Both the position numbers and the translations under genes were made by a program. A model generated the notes under the pieces. That model was not told where the DNA came from, did not search any database, and saw only the letters and a list, made by a program, of their open reading frames with translations. A DNA stretch of 16,465 bases from Verrucomicrobia subdivision 3 bacterium UBA7542 (GTDB taxonomy: Bacteria > Verrucomicrobiota > Verrucomicrobiia > Limisphaerales > UBA11358): the NCBI GenBank assembly GCA_002479245.1, contig DLMG01000330.1:1-16465 (forward strand). Reading direction: 5' to 3'. Positions 8,520 through 16,293 of this stretch are shown here, piece by piece (the stretch's first letter is position 1; each line of letters opens with the position of its first letter).

Positions 8520-8876
8520 ATGAAAATAACCAAACAAGCCACTGACGAAGTGGTTCTTGGCGAACTAGGCGGGCGGCTGGCCAAAATCCGGCTGGATCGC
8601 AACCTCACGCAAGCACAACTGGCTACGCAGGCCGGCGTATCGAAGCGCACGGTGGAGCGGTTGGAAGCAGGCGCGGTGGCAACACAATTATCCGGGTTCA
8701 TCCGCGTGTGCCGTGTGCTCGATGTGATTGAGCGCTTTGATCTGCTCGTTCCGGAACCAGTGCCCAGCCCGGTCGCGCAACTGAAAATGGCTGGCCGAAA
8801 ACGTCAGCGTGCCTCCACCGCCAAAAGAACAGCCAAACCTTCGGCCAAAAAATGGCAATGGGGAGATGAACGATGA
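8520..8876 (+). CDS. hipB: HipB-like antitoxin, XRE-family HTH regulator
   Basis: The 118-residue protein has an HTH_3/XRE domain at about residues 18-72: GGRLAKIRLDRNLTQAQLA, then AGVSKRTVERLEAG, the classic recognition helix region. It is longer than E. coli HipB (about 88 residues) because of a basic Lys/Arg/Ala-rich tail after residue 85 that could add DNA contact or be the protease-sensitive part. The gene overlaps hipA by 4 bp (ATGA at 8873-8876), the usual coupling of antitoxin and toxin. It should neutralise HipA and repress the operon through the palindrome at 8502-8515. The start at 8520 is favoured by the -10 immediately before it, although there is no Shine-Dalgarno. The identity rests on the HTH domain together with the HipA partner. 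Confidence 0.88.
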   Translation: MKITKQATDEVVLGELGGRLAKIRLDRNLTQAQLATQAGVSKRTVERLEAGAVATQLSGFIRVCRVLDVIERFDLLVPEPVPSPVAQLKMAGRKRQRASTAKRTAKPSAKKWQWGDER

Positions 8877-10177
8877 TAGCTGAAGTTCGACTTTGGGGAC
8901 GAACCATCGGGGCCGTCTCGCTGGAAGACGGAAACCAGTTCGCCGCATTTGAATATGACCCGGCGTTCGCACAGAGCGGGATTGAAATTTCGCCCATCAC
9001 GATGCCATTAAGTGATCGGGTGTATGTTTTTCCCGATTTGCCGCAAAGAACTTTTCATGGCCTGCCCGGTCTGCTGGCTGATTCGTTGCCTGACCGGTTC
9101 GGCAATGCCTTGATTGATGCGTGGCTGGCGACACAAGGCCGGACGCCCGACAGTTTCAATGCGGTGGAGCGGCTTTGTTATATCGGCGCGCGCGGCATGG
9201 GCGCGCTGGAGTTTGTGCCGTCCCTCGGACCAAAACCGCAACAGGCGAAGAAGATTGAAATTGATGCCCTGGTCAAATTGGCGTCGGAAGTGTTGACTCA
9301 TCGCAAGAATCTGAAAACCACTTTTGCCAGCGCGAGCCGGAAAAGCGCCTTGAACGACATTCTGCGAGTCGGCACATCCGCCGGCGGCGCGCGGGCAAAG
9401 GCGGTCATCGCTTGGAATCGGGAGACCAACGAAGTCCGTTCCGGGCAGATTACGGCGGGAAAAGGATTCGACTACTGGCTGTTGAAATTCGACGGCGTCA
9501 GCGGCAACAAAGACAAGGAACTCGAAGACCCCAAAGGTTACGGTGCGATTGAATACGCATATTATTTGATGGCAAAGGCGGCGGGCATAACCATGAGCGA
9601 ATGCCGTCTGCTCGAAGAAAATGGACGACGACATTTCATGACTCGGCGTTTTGACCGGCTGGATGGCGGTGAGAAATTGCACATGCAATCGTTGTGCGCG
9701 CTGGCGCATTTTGATTTCAATAACGCGGGCGCGTATGCCTACGAACAGGCGTTGCTGGTCATCCGCCAGTTGAATCTGCCGATGGAATCAGTGGAGGAAC
9801 AATTCCGGCGAATGGTATTTTACATCATCGCCCGCAATCAGGACGACCACGTCAAGAACATCGCCTTCCTGATGGACAAGGCCGGTCGCTGGTCGCTGGG
9901 GCCCGCCTTCGACGTGACCTACAGCTACAATCCGACCGGCGATTGGACTGCCCGGCATCAGATGACCATGAACGGCAAACGGGACGGATTCACGCTGGCC
10001 GATTTCCGCGCCTGCGCCAAAAGCGCCTTGATGAAACGCGGTCGCGCCGAGGCCATTGTCGAGGAAGTGCATGTTGCCGTGGCAAAATGGCCGGACTATG
10101 CGGAACAGGCACAGGTGATGAATGATTGGCGAAAACAAATCCAACACAATCTTCGATTGAATTTGCCGCGCACATAG
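8873..10177 (+). CDS. hipA: HipA-family serine/threonine kinase toxin
   Basis: The 434-residue protein has the normal HipA length. It carries an N-terminal subdomain with FHGLPGLLADSLPDRFGN, the Gly-rich loop GTSAGGARAKA (residues 167-177, S169 in the position of the loop Ser autophosphorylated in E. coli HipA; the usual Pro of ARPK is Ala here), the catalytic NQDDHVKN (322-329, D325 and N329) and the metal-binding AFD (D347). HipA kinases phosphorylate a translation factor, classically glutamyl-tRNA synthetase, and induce growth arrest; the substrate here is not known. All kinase landmarks are present, so it is probably active. It is translationally coupled to hipB. The module may stabilise the surrounding element or serve in phage defence. 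Confidence 0.93.
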   Translation: MIAEVRLWGRTIGAVSLEDGNQFAAFEYDPAFAQSGIEISPITMPLSDRVYVFPDLPQRTFHGLPGLLADSLPDRFGNALIDAWLATQGRTPDSFNAVERLCYIGARGMGALEFVPSLGPKPQQAKKIEIDALVKLASEVLTHRKNLKTTFASASRKSALNDILRVGTSAGGARAKAVIAWNRETNEVRSGQITAGKGFDYWLLKFDGVSGNKDKELEDPKGYGAIEYAYYLMAKAAGITMSECRLLEENGRRHFMTRRFDRLDGGEKLHMQSLCALAHFDFNNAGAYAYEQALLVIRQLNLPMESVEEQFRRMVFYIIARNQDDHVKNIAFLMDKAGRWSLGPAFDVTYSYNPTGDWTARHQMTMNGKRDGFTLADFRACAKSALMKRGRAEAIVEEVHVAVAKWPDYAEQAQVMNDWRKQIQHNLRLNLPRT

Positions 10178-10211
10178 AAATAAGCGTCAACTAATCCACC
10201 GCTGAAGGCAA

Positions 10212-10367
10212 TCGGACGATTTCCTGGTTTCGTCGGATGATTATCGGACGATTAGTCATCGGTAGATTCCGGTAAAGAGTCGGAAGATTGTCGGAAGATT
10301 CATACCGGACCTCTCGGATGGCGAATCTGACGATTACCGGGTTTGGTCTGACGATTATCTGACGATT
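10212..10367. repeat. Ordered array of nine 10-mers (TCKGNNGATT) in three triplets
   Basis: Nine copies of TC(G/T)G(A/T)NGATT begin at 10212, 10233, 10244, 10259, 10280, 10291, 10326, 10347 and 10358. Starts within each triplet are separated by exactly 21 and then 11 bp. Each triplet has its own variant: TCGGAYGATT in the first, TCGGWAGATT in the second, TCTGACGATT in the third. The 11-bp spacers after the first 10-mer are also alike (xCCxGGTTTxG in the first and third triplet). The array sits 35 bp after the hipA stop. It could be an iteron-like protein-binding array, a repeat-born RNA element or a recombination-associated sequence; I do not recognise it. Confidence 0.8.
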
Positions 10368-10387
10368 GATTTATTATATTTGCTCCT

Positions 10388-10566
10388 GCTTCGGTCTGGC
10401 GTTGGCGGCGGAAAGCGGCAGGCGGCCGGCGAAACGGCATGAGTGAAGCCGTGCGCCGGAGCGGCGCTGCCAATGACAGACGGAAGCGAACGCGACTGCG
10501 TATTTCCCGCTGCTGTCCGCGACGAACGCGCGTTGCACGGATGGGCAACGCGCGTTGGTCGCGGAC
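10388..10566 (+). repeat. Intergenic repeat element, copy B (downstream of hipBA)
   Basis: Bases 10388-10500 are the second copy of the repeat at 8214-8326, same strand, constant offset 2174 bp. The copy continues into a long hairpin (10515-10566). Together with the array just before it, it accounts for most of the 481-bp non-coding gap after hipA. Confidence 0.85.
10515..10566. repeat. Long inverted repeat (22-bp arms, 8-nt loop) at the end of repeat B
   Basis: The left arm 10515-10536 and right arm 10545-10566 pair over 22 positions with a single mismatch, around an 8-nt loop (10537-10544). The stem is very GC-rich (GTCCGCGAC outer part, ACGCGCGTTGC inner part). No U-run follows on either strand, so it is not a standard intrinsic terminator, though it could still block polymerase or exonucleases between the convergent hipA and the small HTH gene. 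Confidence 0.85.
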
Positions 10567-10576
10567 GTTGAACCCC

Positions 10577-10592
10577 AAAGGCTTTTGCCTTT
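10577..10592. terminator. Short hairpin, weak bidirectional terminator candidate
   Basis: AAAGGC-TTTT-GCCTTT is a perfect 6-bp stem with a 4-nt loop between convergent genes (hipA and the small HTH gene). On the plus strand it runs into TTTTAGG, a very short T-tract. The remaining bases up to 10658 hold nothing I recognise. Confidence 0.3.
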
Positions 10593-10658
10593 TAGGATGG
10601 ACGGATTGCTTTGGAGTCGATTTTTGGTCGCCGCGACGGGCGACGCCTATGCTTCGCG

Positions 10659-11036
10659 CTAAAGATTCTTGGAATCAGCGATGTGCGGTCCGCGTGGCCG
10701 CCGGTAGCCAAGATGTGATTGTGCTGGTGGTTCGGTGGGCACAGATGTGGGTGGTTGCGCTGCTGGCGTCTTTGGGCGGCGCGGTTTCTTCGCATTGCCT
10801 GCATCCAGCACTTCGCGACAGTAACGGGCGACGGTCTGGTGCGACACCTCGATGCCGGCGTTCTCGTGTAGCATGACGCGAATCGTTTCATACGAGGCGT
10901 TTCGTTCGCGCAGCGCAATGATGGATTCTTTGACTTCATTCAACGCGCGGTATTTTTCCGGCGCGGGCGGCGTATAATTTTTAACGGCTTCAGCGAAGCG
11001 AGCCTTCGCTTCGGCGGATACGATTGGTGCATTCAT
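10659..11036 (-). CDS. Small HTH protein divergent from the relaxase, probable mobilisation accessory or regulator
   Basis: From the ATG at 11036 the protein has 125 residues; a TTG at 11051 would add five residues but neither start has a clear Shine-Dalgarno, so I prefer ATG. Residues about 30-80 look like a helix-turn-helix: ALNEVKESIIALRER, SYETIRVMLHENAG, then VSHQTVARYCREVL as recognition helix. The remaining 45 residues are Pro/Ala/Lys-rich and probably disordered. I do not recognise a named family with certainty; the layout resembles small DNA-binding proteins encoded beside plasmid relaxases. It is divergent from the MobF gene across a 180-bp gap with two inverted repeats, so it may bind there as oriT accessory protein or repressor (inference). 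Confidence 0.75.
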   Translation of the reverse strand: MNAPIVSAEAKARFAEAVKNYTPPAPEKYRALNEVKESIIALRERNASYETIRVMLHENAGIEVSHQTVARYCREVLDAGNAKKPRRPKTPAAQPPTSVPTEPPAQSHLGYRRPRGPHIADSKNL

Positions 11037-11145
11037 AATTTTTTGGCTCAATGGTTATTGATTTTTTCTCTGGTGTTTTCTTGTTACGTCTGCCCCTTGC
11101 GATGACAAGGAGAATAGCGTCCAGTATTTTACTTTGATTATCATT

Positions 11146-11188
11146 AACACGGACTCGTGTTCATCTTGCGTCACCCATAGCGCAAGAT
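11146..11188. other. Candidate origin of transfer (oriT): two inverted repeats upstream of relaxase
   Basis: The 180-bp gap 11037-11216 holds AACACG-GACT-CGTGTT (11146-11161, 6-bp arms) and directly after it ATCTTGCG-N10-CGCAAGAT (11163-11188, 8-bp arms), both perfect. MobF relaxases recognise a hairpin next to the nick site, usually close to their own gene. No consensus nick site could be matched by eye, and the same repeats could instead be operators for the divergent promoters. Confidence 0.45.
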
Positions 11189-11216
11189 TTGCCCTGCGAT
11201 GGTTTAACTTGCCGCC

Positions 11217-14189
11217 ATGTTGACGATGAAGGCTCAATACAGTTTGGGAAATGCGGAGTCGTATTTCCGGGAGCATTTGCGGGTTGGTGATTACTACATG
11301 GAAGGCCGGAGCGTTTCGGGTCTATGGTTTGGTGAAGGGGCAAGGCAGTTGGAATTGTCGGGCGTCACCAATGAACCGGAATTCGTGAACCTCTGCCATA
11401 ATCTTCATCCGCAGACGGGGGAACAATTAACGCCGCGCCTGAATACAAAACGGGTCCGCGTTGATAAAGATGGGAACGTCCATGAATCCGCCAATCGCCG
11501 GGTGTTTTACGATTTCACGTTGTCACCGCCCAAATCAGTTTCCATCGTGGCACTGGTTGGAAATGATAAACGGATTATCGAGGCGCATGACGAGGCGGTG
11601 CAAGTTGCCATGTGTCAGTTGCAGACTTACGCCGCCACACGAGTTCGGACTCAAGGCCAGTATTCGCAGCGGACGACCGGCAATGTGGTCGGCGCGATCT
11701 TCCGGCATGACACGTCCAGAGCGTTGGACCCGCATTTGCATAGCCATTGCATCCTGTTCAATGCCACGCGCGATTCTGTGGAAGGTCGGTGGAAAGCATT
11801 GGAAGCCTGCGAAATGGTCACGGCACAAAAATTTGTTCGGAAGGTCTATTATCACGAATTGCTCAGGTCGCTGCAACGGTTCGGGTATGGCATTGAGAGC
11901 AATTCACGCGGCGATTTTGATATTGCCGGTGTCAGCAAAGAAATGATTGACCGCTTTTCCAAGCGCCATGCCGAGATTGACCAGAAAACCAAGGAACTGC
12001 TGGAACGCGAACCGGACAAGGCCGGCCAGAACATCAAGGTCATCCGGGCGAACATTGCGCACAAGGAACGGGCGCGGAAGATCAAGGATGTCGGCATCGT
12101 CAAACTGCAATCCATGTGGAACAAACAACTGTCATGGAAAGAATGGTGGCAAATCAGCCGTTTGGATAAACATCGCTCACTGGAACCATCACCGAAAATA
12201 ACCGCCAGCCAAGCCGTGAGTTGGGCGGAGCAACATCTGTTTGAACGCCGCTCCGTCGTCCATGAGCATGAGATTTGGTGTCACGCGCTCGAACACCTGC
12301 GCGGTCAGGATGTGTCGCTGCCGGAAATTCAGGCCGCAACCCGGCAACGCGGCTATATCCGTGACGAACAATTTAACGGCCAAGTGACCACACGCGAAGT
12401 CCTGCAACGAGAGTTTGACATCGTTCAACTGGCTCAACGACGGACATGTCAATACGAACCGCTCGCCCCCAATTATCAGAGGATAAACCATTCGCTGGAT
12501 TATGAGCAGGAACTGGCGGTGAAACATATCCTGTCCTCGCGGAATTTCGTCACTCTGTTTCGCGGCGGCGCGGGAACGGGCAAAAGTTTTACCCTGCGCG
12601 AAGTCAAAGGCGGACTCGCCAAAGCCCGTGAGGTCATCCATGTCCTCGCACCGCAGCGCCAGCAAGTTGCCGATCTGGAACACGATGGCTTCACCGGCGC
12701 GGAAACGGTCAGTGCTTTTCTCGCGCACCGTTCCATGCGTCGTGGCGCGGTCGTCCTCGTGGATGAGGCCGGACAAATCGGCGGCGAGCAAATGTTGCAA
12801 CTGCTCGATTTCATCCAAATAAGCCAGGGCCGCGTCATTCTGTCTGGCGACACGCATCAGCATGGAGCGGTAGAAGCATCGGACGCACTGCGAGCGATTG
12901 AGAAGTATGCCGGTCTTGGCTACGCCGAACTGACGAACATCCGCCGTCAAAACCCCGATTCAGCCAAAACTCAAACCGAACGCCGCTGGCTGGAACAATA
13001 CAAGCTCGCCGTGGATGAGGCGCGGCGGGGCAAACTCGGCGCATCGTTTGACCGGCTGGACAATCACGATGCAATCGTCTCTTGCACGCTCGCCGATCAA
13101 CAGCAGAAATTGACGGAACACTTTCTTGAACTTTTCAAAAATCAGCAATCCACCGTCGTCGTCTCACAAAGCTGGAACGAAATTCACAAGGTCAACGAGC
13201 AAGTCCGGCTCGGCCTGAAAGCACAAAAGTTAATCGGTGCCGATGAAATGACGGTCACGGCTTTGGAGCGACAGGATTTAACGGACGCTCAAAAGCGTGA
13301 TAAGCGGTTTTACCAGCCTGACTCGGTGCTGGTGTTCAACCGTCCTACGGCCGGTTTCAAATCCGGCAGCGCGGGAAAACTGCGCGGCATCACGGACAGG
13401 CATCTGCTGATTGAAGCCGACAAACGCATCCGGCCTGTGCCGTTCAAGGAACTGGATAAAATCACGGTCTGCCAACCAAAAGAGCTTTCCCTGTCCACCG
13501 GGGACCGGCTGCAACTCAAGGCCAATGCCAAATTCCAGGATGGGCGCAAACTCGCCAATGGCGAACTGGTGACGGTGAAGGAAATTCATGCTGACGGACG
13601 TATTGCCCTGAATGATGGCCGGGTGCTGGCAAAAAACTATCGCCAGTTCGTGCGCGGCTACGCGGTCACGTCCTACGCCGCCCAGGGCAAGACCGTGGAT
13701 TATGTCCTGTTCTCGGATTCAGCGGTCAAGGCTGCGACAAACGAGCAGCAATGGTATGTCACGATTTCGCGCGGGCGCAAAGGCGTGAAGATTTTCACGG
13801 CGGATAAAATCCAGCTTCGCCAGAACATCACTCATTCAGGCAACCGGACGCTGGCGCTGGACATGAAGCCCAGCGCGTTCCAAAAGCTGGCAACCATTTG
13901 GGGGCGGGACGTTTCCTTTGTTCTCAATGTTCAGGAGTCGCAGCGGGCTTCGGAAAAGCGGGCGGCAAAAATTGCGCAGCAAGAAAAGTTGGAACGCGAA
14001 GCGGAAGCTCTCCGGCAGGCAGAAGCGGCCAAACAATCGCAGGCCGTGAAGCCGGCGGAAAAGCCAACTGAATCCATCAAGCCAGCCGAGACGGTCAAGC
14101 CCACGGTTCAAAAATCTGAAACCATTCGGCGGCGGATGGAAATTCAACGCGCCCAAAACCAGCAAAAGAGTCGAGGCATGAGAATATGA
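11217..14189 (+). CDS. MobF-family (TrwC/TraI-type) conjugative relaxase-helicase
   Basis: The 990-residue protein has a TrwC relaxase domain at about 1-290: putative nicking Tyr16 in AESYF, a second Tyr pair Y26-Y27 in VGDYYMEG, FDFTLSPPKSVS, and the metal-binding three-His motif HLHSH (H173, H175, H177) in ALDPHLHSH. A RecD-like SF1 helicase follows at about 430-860: Walker A GGAGTGKS (450-457, K456), motif II VDEAGQ (D516), ILSGDTHQH, then YAVTSYAAQGKT and YVTISRGRKG near the end. The last 100 residues are an Ala/Lys/Glu/Pro-rich tail. It would nick oriT, stay bound to the 5' end and unwind the strand for transfer. ATG 11217 fits the usual MLT start; ATG 11226 is an alternative. It overlaps the next gene by 4 bp. 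All key residues are present. No secretion-channel genes accompany it. Confidence 0.93.
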   Translation: MLTMKAQYSLGNAESYFREHLRVGDYYMEGRSVSGLWFGEGARQLELSGVTNEPEFVNLCHNLHPQTGEQLTPRLNTKRVRVDKDGNVHESANRRVFYDFTLSPPKSVSIVALVGNDKRIIEAHDEAVQVAMCQLQTYAATRVRTQGQYSQRTTGNVVGAIFRHDTSRALDPHLHSHCILFNATRDSVEGRWKALEACEMVTAQKFVRKVYYHELLRSLQRFGYGIESNSRGDFDIAGVSKEMIDRFSKRHAEIDQKTKELLEREPDKAGQNIKVIRANIAHKERARKIKDVGIVKLQSMWNKQLSWKEWWQISRLDKHRSLEPSPKITASQAVSWAEQHLFERRSVVHEHEIWCHALEHLRGQDVSLPEIQAATRQRGYIRDEQFNGQVTTREVLQREFDIVQLAQRRTCQYEPLAPNYQRINHSLDYEQELAVKHILSSRNFVTLFRGGAGTGKSFTLREVKGGLAKAREVIHVLAPQRQQVADLEHDGFTGAETVSAFLAHRSMRRGAVVLVDEAGQIGGEQMLQLLDFIQISQGRVILSGDTHQHGAVEASDALRAIEKYAGLGYAELTNIRRQNPDSAKTQTERRWLEQYKLAVDEARRGKLGASFDRLDNHDAIVSCTLADQQQKLTEHFLELFKNQQSTVVVSQSWNEIHKVNEQVRLGLKAQKLIGADEMTVTALERQDLTDAQKRDKRFYQPDSVLVFNRPTAGFKSGSAGKLRGITDRHLLIEADKRIRPVPFKELDKITVCQPKELSLSTGDRLQLKANAKFQDGRKLANGELVTVKEIHADGRIALNDGRVLAKNYRQFVRGYAVTSYAAQGKTVDYVLFSDSAVKAATNEQQWYVTISRGRKGVKIFTADKIQLRQNITHSGNRTLALDMKPSAFQKLATIWGRDVSFVLNVQESQRASEKRAAKIAQQEKLEREAEALRQAEAAKQSQAVKPAEKPTESIKPAETVKPTVQKSETIRRRMEIQRAQNQQKSRGMRI

Positions 14190-14542
14190 ATGATAATTCC
14201 CCCTGCTACAAACTTGGCCGCCACGTCAACAGCGAACCCGTGCCGATGGACAACCTGCGGTTGGAAATCAGCACGGACAGTTTTTATGTGCTGTCGTATC
14301 ATCACGTCGAACTGGTCAAGTTTGAATCAACGCAAGGCGCTGACATCATCACCATTTCATTTCTGAACCGCACGGTGCGGATCAAGGGGAAAAACCTGCG
14401 CAACCTGGGCGTTGCCCTGCAAGCGCGGAACGTGGAATCCATCAAACCAATGGCAGAGCGATATTCATCGCTGGCTGCTGGTGAGGATGGTTGGGTCAAA
14501 ACCATCGAAATGCTCGAACAAAAGGAAGACAGCCATGCTTAA
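14186..14542 (+). CDS. Hypothetical protein, relaxase-operon gene of unknown function
   Basis: The 118-residue protein is not one I recognise. It has no signal peptide, membrane segment or cysteine-rich motif. The middle (about residues 20-80) alternates short beta-like stretches (LRLEISTDSFYVLSYHHVEL, ITISFLNRTVRIKG) and the C-terminus is helical and charged, suggesting a small cytoplasmic alpha/beta fold. The ATG overlaps the relaxase stop (ATGA, 14186-14189) and its end overlaps the next gene by 8 bp, so all three are probably translated together. Coupling to the relaxase suggests a mobilisation accessory role, which is only inference. Confidence 0.8.
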   Translation: MNDNSPCYKLGRHVNSEPVPMDNLRLEISTDSFYVLSYHHVELVKFESTQGADIITISFLNRTVRIKGKNLRNLGVALQARNVESIKPMAERYSSLAAGEDGWVKTIEMLEQKEDSHA

Positions 14543-14789
14543 AGCCAACAGTCAATTTTCAAAATCAGATCACGCTGGTGGTTCAACCAACACGGAAACA
14601 AAGAATCACATTGAGAAGAAAGGTTACAAACGCGCGGAAGCGGCCATATATTTGGGCGTTGCCAAAATTACCATTGACCGTTTAACGAAGCGTGGCCTGC
14701 TGCATCCTTCGCGGGCATTGCGACATCCGATTTATTCCAAAGATGATCTTGACCGTTTCTTGCGGGAAACTTCCGAGCCAATCGAATGA
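14535..14789 (+). CDS. Excisionase-like HTH_17 DNA-binding protein
   Basis: The 84-residue protein contains a MerR/excisionase-type winged HTH at about 30-77: YKRAEAAIYLGVAKITIDRL followed by KRGLLHPSRALRHPIYSKDDLDRFL, matching HTH_17 proteins. The start at ATG 14535 is chosen because AAGGAAG precedes it by 6 bp; a longer frame upstream merely overlaps the previous gene. The gene overlaps its neighbour by 8 bp and ends 11 bp before the stop of the convergent integrase. Proteins of this type act as recombination directionality factors or small regulators, so it may help the adjacent integrase excise the element. The first 28 residues are polar and probably flexible. Confidence 0.85.
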   Translation: MLKANSQFSKSDHAGGSTNTETKNHIEKKGYKRAEAAIYLGVAKITIDRLTKRGLLHPSRALRHPIYSKDDLDRFLRETSEPIE

Positions 14790-14800
14790 AGCCGGTAAAA

Positions 14801-16288
14801 TCAGTTGGCTGCGTGTTCATTGGCAACTTCGGATTTTTGAGCCGGTATTCTGGCGGCAATTTCACGGAATGTTGCTTCGGGCGTGCGTTCCAATAGCTCG
14901 TCCATGAGCGCCTGCCGGTCGGAAAATTCCTGTTTTAATACTTGGCGTCCCATTGCCTGCTTTGCCACGCCAAGAATTTTTTCCATTGGAACAATAAAAA
15001 CTTCTTCGTTGAGTTGCCCCCAAAAAACTTCCAGCGGATTTTCGGATGCCCACCACGGATAGCTGTATTTCGTCTTCGCCTTGGCGATAGCGCGGCGGTC
15101 AACGGATGACGAAGGTTTTTCGCCTGTATTCGCGTCCCCTGATTTTGGTAGCGCAACGATGTTGGTGGGTTTCTCGAAACTCACCTTTTTAATCATCGCA
15201 AAGCTATGTTCCTGTCGTAAATGACCGTAGCGTTTCATCGCCAGCGCGCCGCCGTCTTTGTGTCCGAGCCAACGGCTCACCGTTGGAATGTCCACGCCGG
15301 ACTCAATACAGGTTGTCGCAAAAAAATGTCGAAAATCATGATGGGTGAACTGTGGCAGTCCCAATTTCTTGCAGGCCGTCTGCAAACATTTACGCGCGCT
15401 ATTAAACTGAATAATCCGGTCGGTCGGCTGCGGATTTTTCTCCGCCTTCAATCGCGCCAAGAGAGAGCGCAATTTTTCCGACATGGGTATGGTGCGCGGA
15501 GCAGCCTCGGTTTTTGTTCCAGGCAGAAAAAGCGTGCCACGCTCGAAGTCAACGTCGTTCCAAAGCAAGGGTCTTTTTTCGCTGGCCTCTCCGCCGCCGA
15601 TAACTTCGCCGATGCGCGCGCCCGAATATGCCAGAAATTCAACCAGGTCCGCGCCATCCTTGGTTCTTTCCTGATTGCCCTTGTTGCCGTCCGCCAGCCG
15701 GATGGCGCTTACGAGTTGCTTCAACTGGTCGAGGGTGGGAACGACAATTTGTTTGGAAACGACCTTCCGACGTTTGATGTGCTTGGAAGGATTGGAAAGA
15801 AGCAGGCCGCGATCCAGAGCAAATTCAAAAACCGCTTTCATAACATCCAATTCATGGACGAAAGTTTCAGAAGCGAGCGTTGCACCGCGCTCCTTCACCC
15901 AACGGTCGCAATCCTGCGCGGCGAGATTGCGGATCGGAACATTTCGGAAAGAGGGGGCGAGTCCTTTGATATACATTTTCCGGCGTTTGACGGTGCCGGG
16001 ACTCAATGCGTGTTTGTTCGTCTCCAACCATAAATTTGCGGCCTGTTCAAAATTCAATTTTGCTTCTGGAGACATTTTCAGGCAGCCCACTTTTGCCCGC
16101 AGCGCGTTCAAGCGACGGTCGGCCAATTTGCGGTCTTTGGTCTTGAGCGACCGGCGAAACTGCTTGCCTCCGCGTTTCAAGAGGGCATAATATCCTCCTG
16201 ATGATTCGAGCCGATACAAGTTCTCTGCGACTTTGTGAAACACTGGTTGTCCAGCCGGTGTCGGTGTCATTTTCTGCGTCGTTTTCAT
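14801..16288 (-). CDS. Tyrosine recombinase / phage-type integrase
   Basis: From ATG 16288 the protein has 495 residues; a TTG at 16321 would add 11 but overlaps the likely -35, so ATG is preferred. An N-terminal arm-binding-like part is followed by a SAM-like core-binding domain (about 70-150, FEQAANLWLETNKHALSPGT) and the catalytic domain with R225 (SGARIGEVIG), H317-x-x-R320 (HDFRH), H343 (WLGHKDGG) and nucleophile Y354 (MKRYGHL): a complete R-H-R-H-Y set. About 140 residues continue past the Tyr, unusually long, ending in a helical charged tail without a motif I know. It should catalyse site-specific integration and excision; the tRNA-Lys 102 bp from its start is the obvious attachment-site candidate. 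It is convergent with the excisionase-like gene. Confidence 0.93.
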   Translation of the reverse strand: MKTTQKMTPTPAGQPVFHKVAENLYRLESSGGYYALLKRGGKQFRRSLKTKDRKLADRRLNALRAKVGCLKMSPEAKLNFEQAANLWLETNKHALSPGTVKRRKMYIKGLAPSFRNVPIRNLAAQDCDRWVKERGATLASETFVHELDVMKAVFEFALDRGLLLSNPSKHIKRRKVVSKQIVVPTLDQLKQLVSAIRLADGNKGNQERTKDGADLVEFLAYSGARIGEVIGGGEASEKRPLLWNDVDFERGTLFLPGTKTEAAPRTIPMSEKLRSLLARLKAEKNPQPTDRIIQFNSARKCLQTACKKLGLPQFTHHDFRHFFATTCIESGVDIPTVSRWLGHKDGGALAMKRYGHLRQEHSFAMIKKVSFEKPTNIVALPKSGDANTGEKPSSSVDRRAIAKAKTKYSYPWWASENPLEVFWGQLNEEVFIVPMEKILGVAKQAMGRQVLKQEFSDRQALMDELLERTPEATFREIAARIPAQKSEVANEHAAN

Positions 16289-16293
16289 GCAGA

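Noticed and set aside
10212..10367. CRISPR array reading of the 10-mer triplets
   Set aside because: Repeat units are too short and degenerate, spacers are 1 to 25 bp and partly conserved, and no cas genes are present.
10439..10876. Plus-strand 145-codon frame after hipA
   Set aside because: It starts inside repeat copy B, crosses the hairpin and runs antisense through the small HTH gene. The antisense HTH gene has a recognisable domain and this frame does not.
15221..16033. 270-codon plus-strand frame opposite the integrase
   Set aside because: It is antisense to the catalytic domain of the integrase, whose R-H-R-H-Y residues are all intact on the minus strand.
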